Shown here in pieces: positions 23,701 through 35,436 of a stretch of 64,000 bases of DNA. Source of the DNA: Tomocerus qinae (Eukaryota > Arthropoda > Collembola > Entomobryomorpha > Tomoceridae); the NCBI GenBank assembly GCA_020055645.1, contig CM034547.1:69536884-69600883 (forward strand), given 5' to 3'. How positions within the stretch are numbered: position 1 is the first letter of the stretch; each line of letters starts with the position of its first letter. Both the position numbers and the translations under genes were made by a program. The notes under the pieces were generated by a model that was not told the DNA's origin, did not search any database, and was given only the letters and a program-made list of their open reading frames with translations.

Positions 23701-25486
23701 TCTAAAAGAACGAGAGAAACTGAACCAAACTTGCACTTCCACACTCATTTGCTGCCCACTCTCATCTGCCTGGCTAGGTAATATCATTCCACTTACATCA
23801 TTATTTTCACTGTTTACAAGTCATCATAGTAAACGTTAATAGTAGGCTATAGTATCGTACTCCCATACATACTACATACTAGCCCTTGAAAGATTCCAAG
23901 TATAGGCAATTTAGGCAGTCGAGCCTGCAGTAGTTGGAAATGCTGATTTACACAAAAGTGTAATAACATGGAGATGTCATTCATTCATGATAATGCCAGA
24001 AGAGTAGAGTGAGGAAAAACAAAGTAGCTCATAATTTTGCTGGGTACTACAACTTATGTGCTTATAGAGCATTAGGCTACTTTATTACTACCTAGTTAGC
24101 AGACAGCAGAACAAGAGGGAAGGTTGGGTGATTCATTTGGATAAACAGAATCTGTGAGTGATAGCACAGCAGACAGAGACAGACAGACAGGCCAGATGAG
24201 AATTAACGGGGAGATCTCCCAGGCTAGGCTCCCCGTCAAAAACTTAATTCTGTCACTAAAATTGATTGTTAAATTTTGCGCCTACATTTCATACACAACA
24301 AAAAATTCAATTCTCCATATACTAATACTCAAGGAAAATTTTAGGAAAACTCAAAAATTACTCAAAATAATAATTATTTCAGTAGTGAGTGATGCTTTTG
24401 CTTTGCTAATTGTCTCTTTCAATGAAGCAAAAAATATTGCAGTAATTTATGTATATACAGGGGGACCCACTAGTCGTGCACGCAAAGTTAACTTGAGAAC
24501 CAGGGCAGCTAGAGACAAATAGTTGCCACCGTTGGAAAGAGGAAATTCTAACTTAAAAATTGGTGTATCATACAATATATACTACTAGTAGCTCCTAGCA
24601 TACGCGACTCGATTTTGAAAGGTATTATGAAGTAATAATTATTATTATTCCTTGAATCAACGCAGTAAAATTCAAATCTCCCCTATATACCAACCATATA
24701 TTTAGGGAGGAAAATTTTTCTCAGTCTACGATTATTTATATATTAGAATACTATACTACCGAATATAGATATAATATTATTTAATATTCTGATCTTACGG
24801 AGCTGTGAGCATCACAGACTTGGCACTGAGAGAGTCGCGTCCTGGAGTAGACATGCTCCACGAGTTTGCAGTAAGTCTCTGGCTCTTTTTGACCACAAGT
24901 TGCATTGACCGTGATGACTGCTTTGCTGGCCAAATTGAGGACTGGAGGAGAGATCCCCACCTCACTTCCATTTCCATTTATACCGTTGTGACGATTGCCT
25001 TGCGAGTAGATTTCTTCTGAAGATTCTTCAAAATATTCTGTAGACAATCCACAATACTCATTTATTAACCTTACAATGCAAAATGCTCCCAGAGACATGT
25101 GCTTTCACGATGTAGGTTTAATTTTTATATTATTATTGTTGATTGCTTTGTAATTATAATAAGTACTTACTAGACTGGACAGAGGGTCCAAAAGTAGATA
25201 AAAGTAAAATTGAAATCAGGAAGAGCCGCCAATAATGTGATTTATTCTTGGAACTCGTGCACGTAGAGTTATTGACATTGACGAATATCGGAAATTTCTT
25301 AAAGAATGGACCCAAATTGTCACTTGACATTCTACGTGTTTCTTCTTTTTTCTGACGATTCTTCTTCCCGCCATTTTCCACACCTGGTGAGTTGCTGGTC
25401 ATGCAACTAGTTTTACCATCACACCAAGAACCACAATAGCAGTTCCCATTGTCTCTGCACAGACAGAATCGAAGATGACTTTTCAT
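3585..25486 (-). CDS. Laminin subunit alpha, alpha-1/2 (wing blister) type, complete multi-exon gene
   Basis: This is a basement-membrane glycoprotein, the alpha arm of the laminin trimer. It self-assembles by its N-terminal LN domain and binds integrins, dystroglycan and heparan sulphate by its C-terminal LG domains. The order is signal segment, LN, four LE plus a split LE, L4, about nine LE, L4, about three LE, coiled coil, LG1-5. Two L4 domains with only four complete LE before the first is the LAMA1/2/wing blister layout, not LAMA3/5/LanA. Most exon joins agree in phase. Examples: LN exons 25037-24799, 21187-21065, 19377-19135 and 18985-18716; last exon 3718-3585 ending in TAA. No frameshift or internal stop was found. 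Introns are mostly 80-500 bp; the largest, 21188-24798, is 3.6 kb. Domain parts are annotated separately. Confidence 0.96.
4604..4968. repeat. Foldback element with CAGGGTT termini in a laminin LG4 intron
   Basis: Left end TACAGGGTTACCTACAAGTC and right end, read on the minus strand, TACAGGGTTGCCCACAAATC. The inverted arms share a long internal segment (CTTGAGAACTAGAGTAG..GACAAATG). TA flanks both ends, as for Tc1/mariner-type elements. It makes up 365 of the 469 bp of the intron 4540-5008. A diverged one-arm relative lies at 24456-24572. Confidence 0.65.
5883..6231. repeat. TTAA-flanked foldback MITE, copy A
   Basis: Starts TTAAGGGTGAGTAATAGCGG and ends with the inverted equivalent CCCGCTATTA..ACCCTTAA. 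It has long inverted arms including TACACTTTGT, TGTATTTATTTACC and TGGCGGAAGG-like blocks. It lies in the intron between LG3 and LG4 (5785-6259). Copies B and C are at 28761-29140 and 40429-40782. Confidence 0.8.
6260..8379 (-). CDS. Laminin LG1-LG3
   Basis: Three laminin-G domains. LG1 includes [20 protein letters not shown] and ends [15 protein letters not shown]2 includes [25 protein letters not shown] and ends [15 protein letters not shown]3 includes [39 protein letters not shown] and ends [14 protein letters not shown]. The C-terminal GCxxN/GCMQN turns are the usual LG endings. LG1-3 of alpha chains carry the integrin site. Confidence 0.94.
8440..10544 (-). CDS. Laminin coiled-coil (domains II/I)
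   Basis: Several exons (about 10544-9934, 9850-9660, 9560-9400, 9390-9230, 9160-8930, 8890-8700 and 8610-8445) encode Cys-poor helical sequence rich in Leu, Ile, Val, Glu and Lys, such as [19 protein letters not shown] and [16 protein letters not shown]. This is the long arm that forms the triple coiled coil with beta and gamma chains. Exon edges are approximate here. Confidence 0.88.
10545..11129 (-). CDS. Laminin C-terminal LE repeats
   Basis: LE repeats between the second L4 and the coiled coil: [82 protein letters not shown]. The large exon starting near 10974 runs from these LE repeats straight into the helical region. Confidence 0.92.
11130..13207 (-). CDS. Laminin second L4 module
   Basis: A 38-codon exon at 13207-13094 lies between good splice sites and ends CYPN. 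It joins in phase 0 to the exon starting at 12294 ([28 protein letters not shown]). Further exons lie near 12022-11850, 11770-11632 and 11309-11053. The last returns to LE sequence through [16 protein letters not shown]. The 13207-13094 exon is assigned by position and phase; I could not match its sequence strongly. Confidence 0.85.
11358..11590. repeat. TA-flanked MITE, copy 1
   Basis: GGTACTTAGCGTTTT at the left end is repeated in inverted form at the right (..AAAACGCTAAGTACC). TA dinucleotides flank both ends. About 233 bp, non-coding, inside the 322-bp laminin intron 11310-11631. The second copy, 35437-35668, is in opposite orientation. Confidence 0.75.
13384..15839 (-). CDS. Laminin middle LE repeats
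   Basis: About nine LE repeats over many short exons, for example 15589-15378, 15307-15093, 15018-14912, ~14758-14577, ~14500-14400, ~14310-14130, ~14040-13900 and ~13833-13600, then an exon ending near 13384. Landmarks: [119 protein letters not shown]. Phases agree wherever I checked. Confidence 0.9.
15840..17013 (-). CDS. Laminin first L4 (domain IV) module
   Basis: Exons near 16755-16498 and 16229-16102, plus the start of 16011-15663. The segment has the L4 features [35 protein letters not shown] and a late [19 protein letters not shown] segment. L4 modules interrupt an LE repeat and sit between stacks of LE on the short arm. Confidence 0.9.
17014..18760 (-). CDS. Laminin N-terminal LE (EGF-like) repeats, exons 5-9
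   Basis: Four Cys-rich LE repeats and the first half of a split one. Exons are approximately 18596-18360, 17823-17665, 17509-17357 and 17154-17014, after the tail of exon 5. Landmarks: [77 protein letters not shown] repeats form the rigid rod of the short arm. The split LE hands over to the first L4. Confidence 0.93.
18716..25037 (-). CDS. Laminin LN (domain VI), exons 2-5
   Basis: Four exons spell the LN polymerisation domain: [19 protein letters not shown] and [11 protein letters not shown] (25037-24799); [18 protein letters not shown] (21187-21065); [26 protein letters not shown] and [14 protein letters not shown] (19377-19135); [27 protein letters not shown] and [20 protein letters not shown] (18985-18716). 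The last runs into the first LE repeat. Junctions after exon 2 are all phase 0. The WWQSP and GNW/LERS landmarks are universal in LN domains. Confidence 0.96.
21955..22540 (+). mobile_element. Penelope-like retroelement fragment (RT tail plus GIY-YIG), broken
   Basis: One frame runs from ~21961 to ~22400. It encodes a segment typical of the end of Penelope-like reverse transcriptases ([20 protein letters not shown], ..[10 protein letters not shown]), then [10 protein letters not shown] and [19 protein letters not shown]. The last is a GIY-YIG-type endonuclease motif followed by [11 protein letters not shown]. Two stops interrupt it in frame (TAA near 22174, TGA near 22347), and the 5' part is absent. 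It lies in the sense orientation of the plus strand within the 3.6-kb laminin intron 2. Family assignment rests on the joint RT-tail/GIY-YIG pattern. Confidence 0.7.
24456..24572 (+). repeat. Relic of the CAGGG foldback family
   Basis: TACAGGGGGACCCACTAGTC followed by CTTGAGAACCAGGGCAGC, AGAGACAAATAG and ATTCTAACTTAAAAATTG aligns by eye with one arm of the element at 4604-4968. It lies in laminin intron 2. No second arm is evident. Confidence 0.5.
25171..25486 (-). CDS. Laminin first coding exon with late hydrophobic segment
   Basis: Encodes ~105 residues from ATG 25486, with an in-frame TAA upstream. A Cys-rich stretch (residues ~8-28, including [15 protein letters not shown]) is followed by a basic stretch. 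The hydrophobic [14 protein letters not shown] follows at ~86-99, ending near a plausible cleavage site (SVQS). The donor A|GTAAGT at 25171/25170 joins the LN exon by a 133-bp intron in phase 1. A Met at 25330 would bring the hydrophobic segment to within ~35 residues of the start, more like a cleaved signal peptide. Which start is used cannot be settled from sequence. Confidence 0.7.
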
Positions 25487-28400
25487 CCTGCTTCTCTCCA
25501 CGCGCGCCTTCTTGAGTTTTTCTGTTCTCTTTTATGCAGTCCGCTAATTCGTCAGTTTCGTGTAATTATGGTAATCATTCCAGTGCAGTCAGCAGTAGTA
25601 GAAGAACTTGAACTATTGGTGCACATTGTCACTTACTCTTCAATCACATCATTTACTCAGCTTCAGCTTCATTCTGTAGACGAAGGAGAGAGACAAAGGG
25701 ACTGACTGAGAGAACCATCGAAGAACAACCACTTAAATTATGTTTCGTTTTTGTTACATTACAGTTTCACAGTGTCAAGATCATCGAGAAGCTTTTGCTT
25801 TCATGTAAATAGTGCACTACAGGACATGGAGTCACTTACTGCTGGAGCTTGGACAAGGAAAACCAGAAAAGTGTTTTTTCTTTCAACTTACACTAGTCAT
25901 TTACATTAGATAGATGAGAAGATGAGATGCATTTCATCCTGTCTGGTCTCCAGTCTCCACTACTCGTTCACTCACAAAACTCACGGTGCACTTAAAATGT
26001 AATCATTCGATCCGAGGACTTTACGAGTAATCACTTTGCTTGCATACAAGAAACAACTCAGGTAAATTAAATTAATTCAATCACAATCTACCCAATAATC
26101 AAATGGAACGAAGTTCGGGACACGACACAAAACAAGTTACTCCGTTTCAAGACTCGAAGCAATGCATCAGGCATCCAGAATAATTTTCCAGCAATTCTCC
26201 AGAGAGTAAAAATAGTTTTACCCTCCGCAAACACGAACACTTTATTAAAACGACAAAGTCCTCTTTACATCCACAGCATATCCCTTGAAAAGGAACAATT
26301 TGGTTATTTTCTTGATATGCTCTTAGAGAAAAGCGATTGTTGCCTTTGTCATTAGAACAGAGACCGGAATGCACAATCACACAACGAATTACATTATAAT
26401 TTTAAAGATAGATTTAACAAGGAGTTGGATTATAGGAATTGTGCATTTATAGTCTGATCTGAAGACAAAGTAATTCGTTGTTTCCCTACTCTCTCTGTCT
26501 AAAATCTAGAAGCAACAGAACGTAGCCTGCTATTGTTTATTGTATCTCCTCGTTGTTTGTCGATAGATTACACGGCGATACTTATCCTTGTCAGACAGAC
26601 GGAGAGAAAATTCGAATTCATTAGCACATACAAGCATAAAATAAATGGAACTCTTTGGACGGGAGAGAGAACCCGACTCTGGAGTGTATAATGTATTTTG
26701 AGTTCCTAACCAAAGAGAACCAACCACTTTAGTCGGCAATTGAAATTCTTATTTTTCGCTGCCCATTAATGCAACAACATTTCTTTGCTTTTCTTGTCCC
26801 TCACTCCCTCTTCGACATTTAATTCCCTATATCAATATAACATAAATGTATTCCTCTTCTATGACTTTCCAATATGTGTATCTCTCTCATCTCACTTACC
26901 ATCCGAACATAGTAACATAGAATACAATGAACTTGTTTCATGACTAGTAACTACTTTCAAAGTTCCAAATCTAAAACAATGCAACAAGGTCGGACAATGG
27001 AAACCTCATGGCAATGCATTAGTTAGATGCTTCTATATAGATTTATGAATCGAAATTCAATAGAAATTTCTATTTACACTCTGTACTAAATAAATGGTAT
27101 TATATAAAAAAAATAAGAAAGCTTCCTACTACACTCCTTGAATTTGAACTTGTAAATCGAAACATTGATTTTAGTGACATTACCAAATCAGAACAAAACA
27201 ATTTGCTGGTTTACCAAATCAATCTACATCTATTTAAGTAGTTACTTATCTAATAAAATGGTAAGCGTAATATATCAGAAATATCTTTAGGCGTACTAAT
27301 AATGAGCCCTTATGTAGGCGGCATCAGTGCAGATTTATCTCTGTTATTAATAGTTTAAGGACATGAAAAGAATTTGGTCATAAATAGAACTAAGTTTGAA
27401 AGATGCTGCATAGTAGTGATAATAAGTATTGTATGTTATCTTTGTCCAGATTCAGATTTGGTATCATTATCATCCACACGGTAGGTACAAGAATGTTTGT
27501 AATTCAGTATGGGCTATAGCTACCTAAGAAGGAGCGATTGTAAGTTTTGAATAGATGAAGAATGTTTTGGCTGGGCTGACCTTCCGGGACACGACATGAC
27601 AAGGCACATCTAAAAGGCAGTACTGGACACGCCGGCATCAGCCATCTCAAGAGCCTTCATCTGGAAAGAAAAAGCATGACAATTAGTATTCCTTAATATC
27701 CTCAACTCGTTATTAGAACTCCATATTCGACCATAGTGCTGACCTAATGGTTCCCTCTCCACCGCCACTTATCAAAAACTACGAACTTGCACTTGCTTCA
27801 CACATCTCCAGAAGTGCCATTGAAAATGATACCTCCTTCTGTGCCGTAATTCATGTCTTTGTGCTAACCAGACTACCAAACTAATTCTTTAACCACATTT
27901 TTGGTTTTTCTTTAACACCCGAGTAAATTTACTAAAAGAATTTTCAATCGGAGTGTTGAAAGATATTTTAACCATCCCTTAATTGTTTCCTACTGCTAGA
28001 ATTAAAGTACAGTTAGTACTAAGAACTCCATAACCCCCCGACTCCGTAGCACGATGCGACTACGACATTCTGTATACCGATGACAGTAGACGATGTCATC
28101 GGTGCAGAATAATCGGGAATTTTACAATAATATGATTGGCTCCTTATTCGTTCGATAAATACTACAGTACTATATCTATGTACATCATCTACGAAAGATA
28201 GTAGATCTAATTAATCTTTTGATGAACAGGGAAAATAGCTTACATCAGCACCACTTGCAATCCTACAAAGCATACACACATTAGCTATAGACTAGTGTAG
28301 CTATCCTAGTTCAAATCTTAAAATAAGCCTAAAAAGAAATCTAATGCTGAAGATAATTCATCTTCCTTTTATGGAATTAACAAACAATTTATGTTTGTGT

Positions 28401-28760
28401 AGGGATCTTCATCCGGAATCCATTACGTTGCAAATGCTGCATCAGCAGCCATAAAAAGAGACGCTAAGCTACGTAAATAATAGTCTGTGCACGATAGTAG
28501 GATAGAATATTTTGATGATTGAATTGGAATTATCTCAACCTTAAGTATAGTGATATAATTAGCAATTGCGCTGTCAGGTGCTTTACCATTAACAGACGAT
28601 AATATTTCCTTCTTATGAATTTCAATCTCACAGACATTTCCAAGACGCGTACTGGAGAGATGCAGTCTCTCTCCCCACCTTTCCAGATATCCCACAGATT
28701 CTCATCTATTCATCGTGAATTTTCAATTCATTCTTTTCCTTACATATCTCTTACCAATAC

Positions 28761-29140
28761 TTAAGGGTGGTTAATAGCGGGGCAGCTTGAGCATACACTT
28801 TGTGTGTATTACTTTGGATTAGAGTATAGCCCGTATTTATTTACTAAAATTCTTCAAAATTTTCAAAAAGTGGCGGAAGGTGAATACGTCGTACTTGTAG
28901 CTCCGAAATATTAAAAAATGTAACACGTTTTGAATTATAGCATTAGCGGGAAAATGATTTTCCGCCATCGCTATACAAAACTAATTAGAAATTTCATCCT
29001 GAGTCACAAGTTTGAGCTATTCATCGTCCCCCACTTTTTGGAAATGAAGGCCTTTGGTAAATAAATACGGGTTAAACTCTAATCTTAAGTAATACACATA
29101 AAGTGTATGCTTAAGTTGGCCCGCTACAAGCCACCCTTAA
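28761..29140. repeat. TTAA-flanked foldback MITE, copy B
   Basis: Starts TTAAGGGTGGTTAATAGCGG and ends CCACCCTTAA. It is a 380-bp foldback with the same internal blocks as copies A and C, including TACACTTTGTGTGTATTACT and its inverse near the right end. Confidence 0.85.
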
Positions 29141-32100
29141 TATTATGTACCTTATACCTACTATTTACGTGCAATGCATCTTATTTCTACTTACAATAGA
29201 ATTACAATTATTTCCATCGTAGTATCTAATATATAAATTGTATATAATCGTTCTGCTGTAAGTTGTAATGTAGAAGGTTACCGTATGTATTGAAACACCC
29301 CGGGGTGTATTAAAGTATTAAAATTTAAATGCCTACCAAATTGGGGGTGTTATTATTTCAACCGATGTTTAGCTTTAATACAAACGGTAACATTTAGCCT
29401 AATTCCTTAACCCTTATCACCAAAATATATTGCAATGAATGAAATATTTAGCAGGTGCCTTCTTGAGAAAAATACACGAATTACCTAAATTACAAAATTG
29501 CCCGTTATAAGATCGTCCTAAGGTATATCCTACCTCATTATGAATGTCTAACCAACCTACGTACATACATCACAAAAGAAGACTTGAACCTTTTATTGTA
29601 AGTACTTTGGGAGCACCAAATGAAAGGACCGAACGTGAGCCCGCCTAGTGTTAGAGAGATTCCAGTTTTTTTGATCTTCTGAGAATCATGTTACTCAAAC
29701 TCATTCACAAAGTTATTACCTCAGAGCGTTAGTAAAACTGTTTTTCCGCATTCATTTTACATAGGTACGTAAACAGATATTATTGTGCGGATGCATTGAA
29801 AAATGCAGAAAATATGACTTGTGAAAAGTTGATATCCATTTTTAAACATAGTTGTATATAGGCATACATCATTCGAATATCGCAACACTTATTGGCTAAC
29901 ATTTCTAATTAACAGAAAATTAGAGATGGATAACCTAGTGTTACTGTCCGTTTGAAATTGGCAAACTGTAATTCAATTTCATCCATTTAAGGATATAATA
30001 ACTACGATAATTAAGTAGAAAGGTATTTGATGTGGGCCGAACGCAGAACGAGCACTTTCAAAGCCATGAACTCAAACTTGCGTATATCTAGGTAGTCTCT
30101 TACAAAATTCGTAAATGATAATGACAAGGCTGTCTTTCCTCATCATAAGTATCTCTCTGAGGTTATACATAGTCATAGGCATAATTAATCCATAAAAGCA
30201 GCTGTACTGAGGCATCTTTTTAAAATCAAAATAAGCGAAAACAGTTGACACACGTCGAAAGGAATTCTAAATGGAATTTCAGATAGATTCACTATAAACA
30301 ATCTTTGCAACAAGTATCTTATGACTATGACCTACTTTAATATAATATCACTATACTATTTACTGCAACTACAATAACATGTATTTTTATACATTGTGGT
30401 CGTGGTACTTGTTTGGATTATATTGTAGCAACTAGAAAATTATTCTAAGCTGTCGATGTAAAATATTATGATACCCACATACAAATCATGAATTTAATAT
30501 CTAGAATGAATACCACTACGTAAAGTACAGAACAAACAGAATCCACCTTTAACAATCCATTATTCTGAGAGTAATTAAAAAAGTACACGCATGATATTTA
30601 AGAGTGTATAATATAGCCGATGAAATGTGTGGTTACAAGAGACTGGAGCAGAAGAGAGTCGGGTCGTGTCACAATTGAAATACATACGTGGCATACTCTG
30701 AAATGGAAAAAAGACTAAAAAAGTTGATGCCAGGTCCATTTCATTATGATGATGTGGTGGATCTAGTTCTGAAGTATTACTTACACTACAGATGTAATTA
30801 CAACGTCATACATCATGCCTAATGTGCCTTTAATGCACTGTGGTTTTCTTCTCATAATAAATCGTTGTGGGAAGAAACTTCTTCTTCGTGAACCTATTTA
30901 CATTAATAGCGAAACAAATTTATTAACTCTGAGCAAGAAGTAATGCACACACATTTGTCGGCGTATCCTAAAAATTATTACCTACCTAAGAATGTTACTT
31001 ATCGCACAACTCTATAGATCCTCCTATTGGAAACTCCAGTTTTTGTTATCTATATATACCTTCGTATTAAATTCAACGACGAAGACAGCATGTATCCATG
31101 TCTGGTGCCTTACTGTTTTCATTTTAATTTTTTACTACATCATGATGGACCAGGACACGTTAACTTGTTTCGATAGCAAGGCACTTCATTGTTTTTACAT
31201 CAATACTATAACAGTATACAATTACCCAAATAGCTTTTACCTGCCTGAACAGACGAGACTAACACATATTCGTTTAAGTGCTTTTGCTTTGCCTTCATTA
31301 CATCCTCCATGCAGTTCAACTATTTACGTTTAAAAGCAACATAGTCATAAACTGCATCATACTCTCAGATTCGCCACTTTTTCTGTAAAAGAACACGTTA
31401 TAGTGCTTAACACTATCTAGGTCGTCTCGTCATAGTACGTGTTATACACATACATGATATAATATTATGTGGTCCTCGGCTCGGATCTTTAAATGAGATG
31501 AATGCACAGCCAGGGAACTAAATTGCGACTCGATATGCTGTTAGAAGAATTTTTTTCTTCAAAAAAGAATTTCAAAAACTTCAATAAAGATTCATAAATA
31601 CATGGATTATCCACATTTGCTGGAAATAAATATGTAATCAATAAGAGTGGCTTTACCACAGGAATTTTAAATATTTCCCTAAGTTCAAATGGTTTTAACC
31701 TGACTAAAATTTAAAACAAAGCTTGGACGAAATTAGTTACTGTTCAGGATAAAATTGTATTGCCCCGCATGAAATTAAAACCCAGAAAGAAATTAATTTT
31801 GTCCATTTTTAACCAACTCTTTTATTTCGTAATTTTCATTCACCGCAACTTTGACCAGGTTAAAGTTGGGCATTGGTCATTTTAGCCACCAGACATTTTA
31901 GCCGGCTAAAATTGGTTACTGGCTGCTTGAGATGTAAAAAAACAAGCTAGAATAAATTACCAAGTCTTGTTGATGAAATGTTACCTTAATAGTTCATCAG
32001 TAGTTTTCATTTACCTGTTATTGAGCAGTAATTTTTTTAATAGTTACTTTTAACGTTTTTAACATTTTTTTTAGATTTTCTCAAAAACTAAAAATATCCC

Positions 32101-34631
32101 ATTACGCAAAAACAATAGGATATGCTTTAAAATGGTTTATTAACCCAAGGTAAAAATTTTGGCCTGATAATCCTATGGACTAAGGTTTTATCGCTAAGGT
32201 ATAATAGTAAAATGCTTTTTCCCATTTAAATCAATGGTAGAGAACCCTCTATTCAAAAATCTGTATCTCCAAAATCAAAAATACACCATATCTAAATTTT
32301 TGATATGGTGTTTCTAGTATCCTTATGTATGTGCAGTGCAAACAATGTATTATGTTAATGCACTCTGTACGAAACAAGCAGGCCTCACAAAGTTCTTATC
32401 CAAAGGAATCCTGGGAATTAGTTCCCTGGAAAAGTTGAAACATTAGTTTACAGTGTTAAACAAGCGTTGGGTAAACTTCACTCGTAAGTAGATTGAATTG
32501 GGATCGGATGCTGATGAGATCTATACTTATGTTCCATGTCATGCCCAGCCTAGTTTTACGCTTGTTTTGATGAACCCACAAGGAAATCTACGTAATATTA
32601 CACGCTATTTGACTATCTTTCCCCTATTTCATTTTCCTTTGCTGGGTTTTACTTTCGTTGTTGTGTATTGTTTACATACGTTGCTGTTTCGTGGTGTCCG
32701 TCTTCTATGCATGATATTAATATGCACCCAGCTAGTGTACATACTGGTTTCATCATTTAAAATCGAGAATAAACAAAAGAGCGTGTGGATGGAGAGGAGA
32801 CCACCTTGTAACCCGATCTGTTTCCTCCTATATCTTATTCTATTAGTTATTCTCAATTTCCAGTTCCTCCACAGACATCCAAACATTTATCAATCACTTA
32901 CCAAATATAAACTTAAATGCATTTTTGTCCTTTTCGTTTCAAATATTTCTATCTGATATCCACTGTGTGTGCACATTTAATAAATTTATGCTACATGACA
33001 TGGATACGACTAAAATAATTTGCGATGACACGTAGCATTTGTGCCACGCTCTCTGTCGTATGATGATTGGGCCAGTCTAACAGCTAGACAGAAGTTATAT
33101 GCCTTTAGTATTCTGTCCATGTCATAATAATATGTATAACTAGGAGAATATAATCTGTTGATGATAAAAGTACTGGCTTTAAGGATGTGATGACTTATGC
33201 TCGACTAGCTGCATAAGCGCTAAATAAATGGGCTAATGGCATTTCATTTTGCAGATGCACGTCTGTCTTTAGACTTGATATTGCCACATTTACATGAGCA
33301 GATTTACATAATGAGATGCAAGTCAAAAGGCATACAGTTTACAATATTCGCTATTTGAAGGCTAATTAATGTTTCATATGCAGAAATTAATACTCAGAAC
33401 TATATAGGCAAGAGAATTATTGAATTGGTAGACAAATTCTAACAGTGTTGATTTATCCATCGCATCGTCAACTCTACATTGGAAGACTAATCCATGAAAA
33501 GCAAATGACAACAGACGTGCCTTTGCGATTGATAAACTTGTTGTCATTTATTTACACTTATTACACTTAACACTTGAGAGATTCTTATTCAGTCTGTCGT
33601 TCATTTGCATTTGTAATGGAGCGTCATATACAAATCTGCTGATACTGTTAAGTAACATTAATGCACTCGGATAAGCATGCAAATTAAAATGCTTTCGATA
33701 CTGTTAACTACTTTTGGTATAATAGTAGAGCTATTGTGTAATGTTTCTTTCAACGACGAGCTTATTCACAAGTCTACATAATATTATGTGCATGTGTGAT
33801 GTGCGTATTGTGCGTATTAGTTCTGCTTCTCTACCGGAATAACTATGATCCCATAAAAAGCTCATTGTAACTACACTAACAATCAGGATGTACATAACAA
33901 TAATCATTCCCAGACCTTTATTATTAAAATAACGTCCCATTACTTTCGTAAATAAAATAAATCTACTACAGACCACCATAACAAATCTTAGCTACCAAAC
34001 AACTATAAATAACTCATTTGCATAATCACATTCTACAACTATTCACCACACAGTCAAAATACCTACTCATGATATTACATTAAATAACTAATGTACGTGG
34101 GCATAATAAATGACAACAATGTCCCCAGAGAAGTGGACCTAAAAGTGGCACGCAAGGAATAAACACTTTTTAGTGCTTTTCTGAAAATGGTATTAAATAT
34201 TACCCAAGGAGTTTGAAGCAGAATCTCAAAAATGAATTCAGACATTGAGTTATTTATAAGTACACTCTTTTGTTTCACACGCATAAGATGTATCATGTAA
34301 CCAGAATATATCATTCAGAATCTCTTTTCTATTATGTCAGTTGGTAATGTGGGCATCGATCATACTCCTTCTCCCGCCTATAGGACAATAGTAAAATGTC
34401 CCAATTTACTTGCATGCATTTGTCCATTTGGATTTCAATACATATATATTTATGTATAATAATAAATTAGTTTGAAATTCAGATATATAAATGCCAACCC
34501 CAAACGAATTGAATTTGAAGAATTTGTTTTGTACCGATCTCTGTTACAAGCACATGATTTTTTTTACAAAATTCAGTTATTAACAGATGTACTAGTGTAC
34601 TAGGAAAAAGAATTATTTATACAAAAGGTAA

Positions 34632-35039
34632 GAGATAGTAATAAAGGACACCAGACATTACAAAAAAGACTGCATCTTGTTTGTTGATATACCTAGCAAG
34701 TCTGTGCATTTGTACACATACCACGAACTCACGACTTTGGCTGTTGATGTTAATATTAATTACCAACTTTATCGAGTAGGCAGGATCCCAAAGTGCATTT
34801 CATCGATGCCCACGGACATTGTTATTCCACCCACTGAAATCGGAAACAGCCTATCGACCGTCTCTGAAAGTATCTTTGGTAGTGTTTTCAGTAGTTTATG
34901 CCAACTTGAATACGTGCAGAATTATGTATATAACTTTATGGAAAACAGAAAAATCGTGTCTTACCTCAAGAACCAACTGAGCCAAGTTAGAAGAATTTCA
35001 ACTCAACGAAAACGGAGATTGATGAATGAAAATAAATGA
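34632..35039 (+). CDS. Unrecognised open frame, possible relic or small gene
   Basis: The frame is open for 135 codons, ending TGA at 35037-35039 with AATAAA overlapping the stop region. It has mixed composition (IPSKSVHLYTYHELTTLA, NINYQLYRVGRIPKC, QVRRISTQRKRRLMNENK) and a basic C-terminus. The first ATG in frame is internal, at 34806. I recognise no domain. It may be a relic of a mobile element, a terminal exon, or chance. Confidence 0.2.
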   Translation, partial: EIVIKDTRHYKKDCILFVDIPSKSVHLYTYHELTTLAVDVNINYQLYRVGRIPKCISSMPTDIVIPPTEIGNSLSTVSESIFGSVFSSLCQLEYVQNYVYNFMENRKIVSYLKNQLSQVRRISTQRKRRLMNENK

Positions 35040-35436
35040 TTTTTTTCAACTTTTAAGGCTGGGTTTTCTTTCTTTGCTTAACAGTTCAGATCACAAACCA
35101 AACATTTCAGCAGCACGAGGATCACTTTTCCCTCGATGAATATTATGATAAATGAGCACGGAGTACACCGAGAGCAAAAGTCAAATCAACAGGTGGCTTT
35201 TCATTCAACTCTTCATTAATAACAAAATCTCATACAATACCAAGCTTGCTTACTAATCTACACAAACTGCAAATTAAGCAATAATGTCAGCCAACAGTTT
35301 GAAATTGGTCTAACAAATATACTTATTAGAGACACGATTGACAATGTATCCTGCAGAGTAGACTAATTGAAACTTTGGTTTCATCTGCATCTTCAAAATA
35401 CACTCAGGTATAATCTAATGGACACTAGTTATATTA

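Noticed and set aside
24154..24522. 122-codon plus-strand open frame in laminin intron 2
   Set aside because: It starts in a GACAGACAGA-type simple repeat and ends inside a repeat relic, with no domain seen.
28062..28110. CCGATGACA..TGTCATCGG hairpin as a microRNA
   Set aside because: The stem is too short (about 9 bp plus imperfect extension) and no known mature sequence is recognised.
32498..32956. 152-codon plus-strand open frame with membrane-like segments
   Set aside because: Hydrophobicity comes from T-rich sequence; it begins at a TTG, has no homology I recognise and no support from neighbours.
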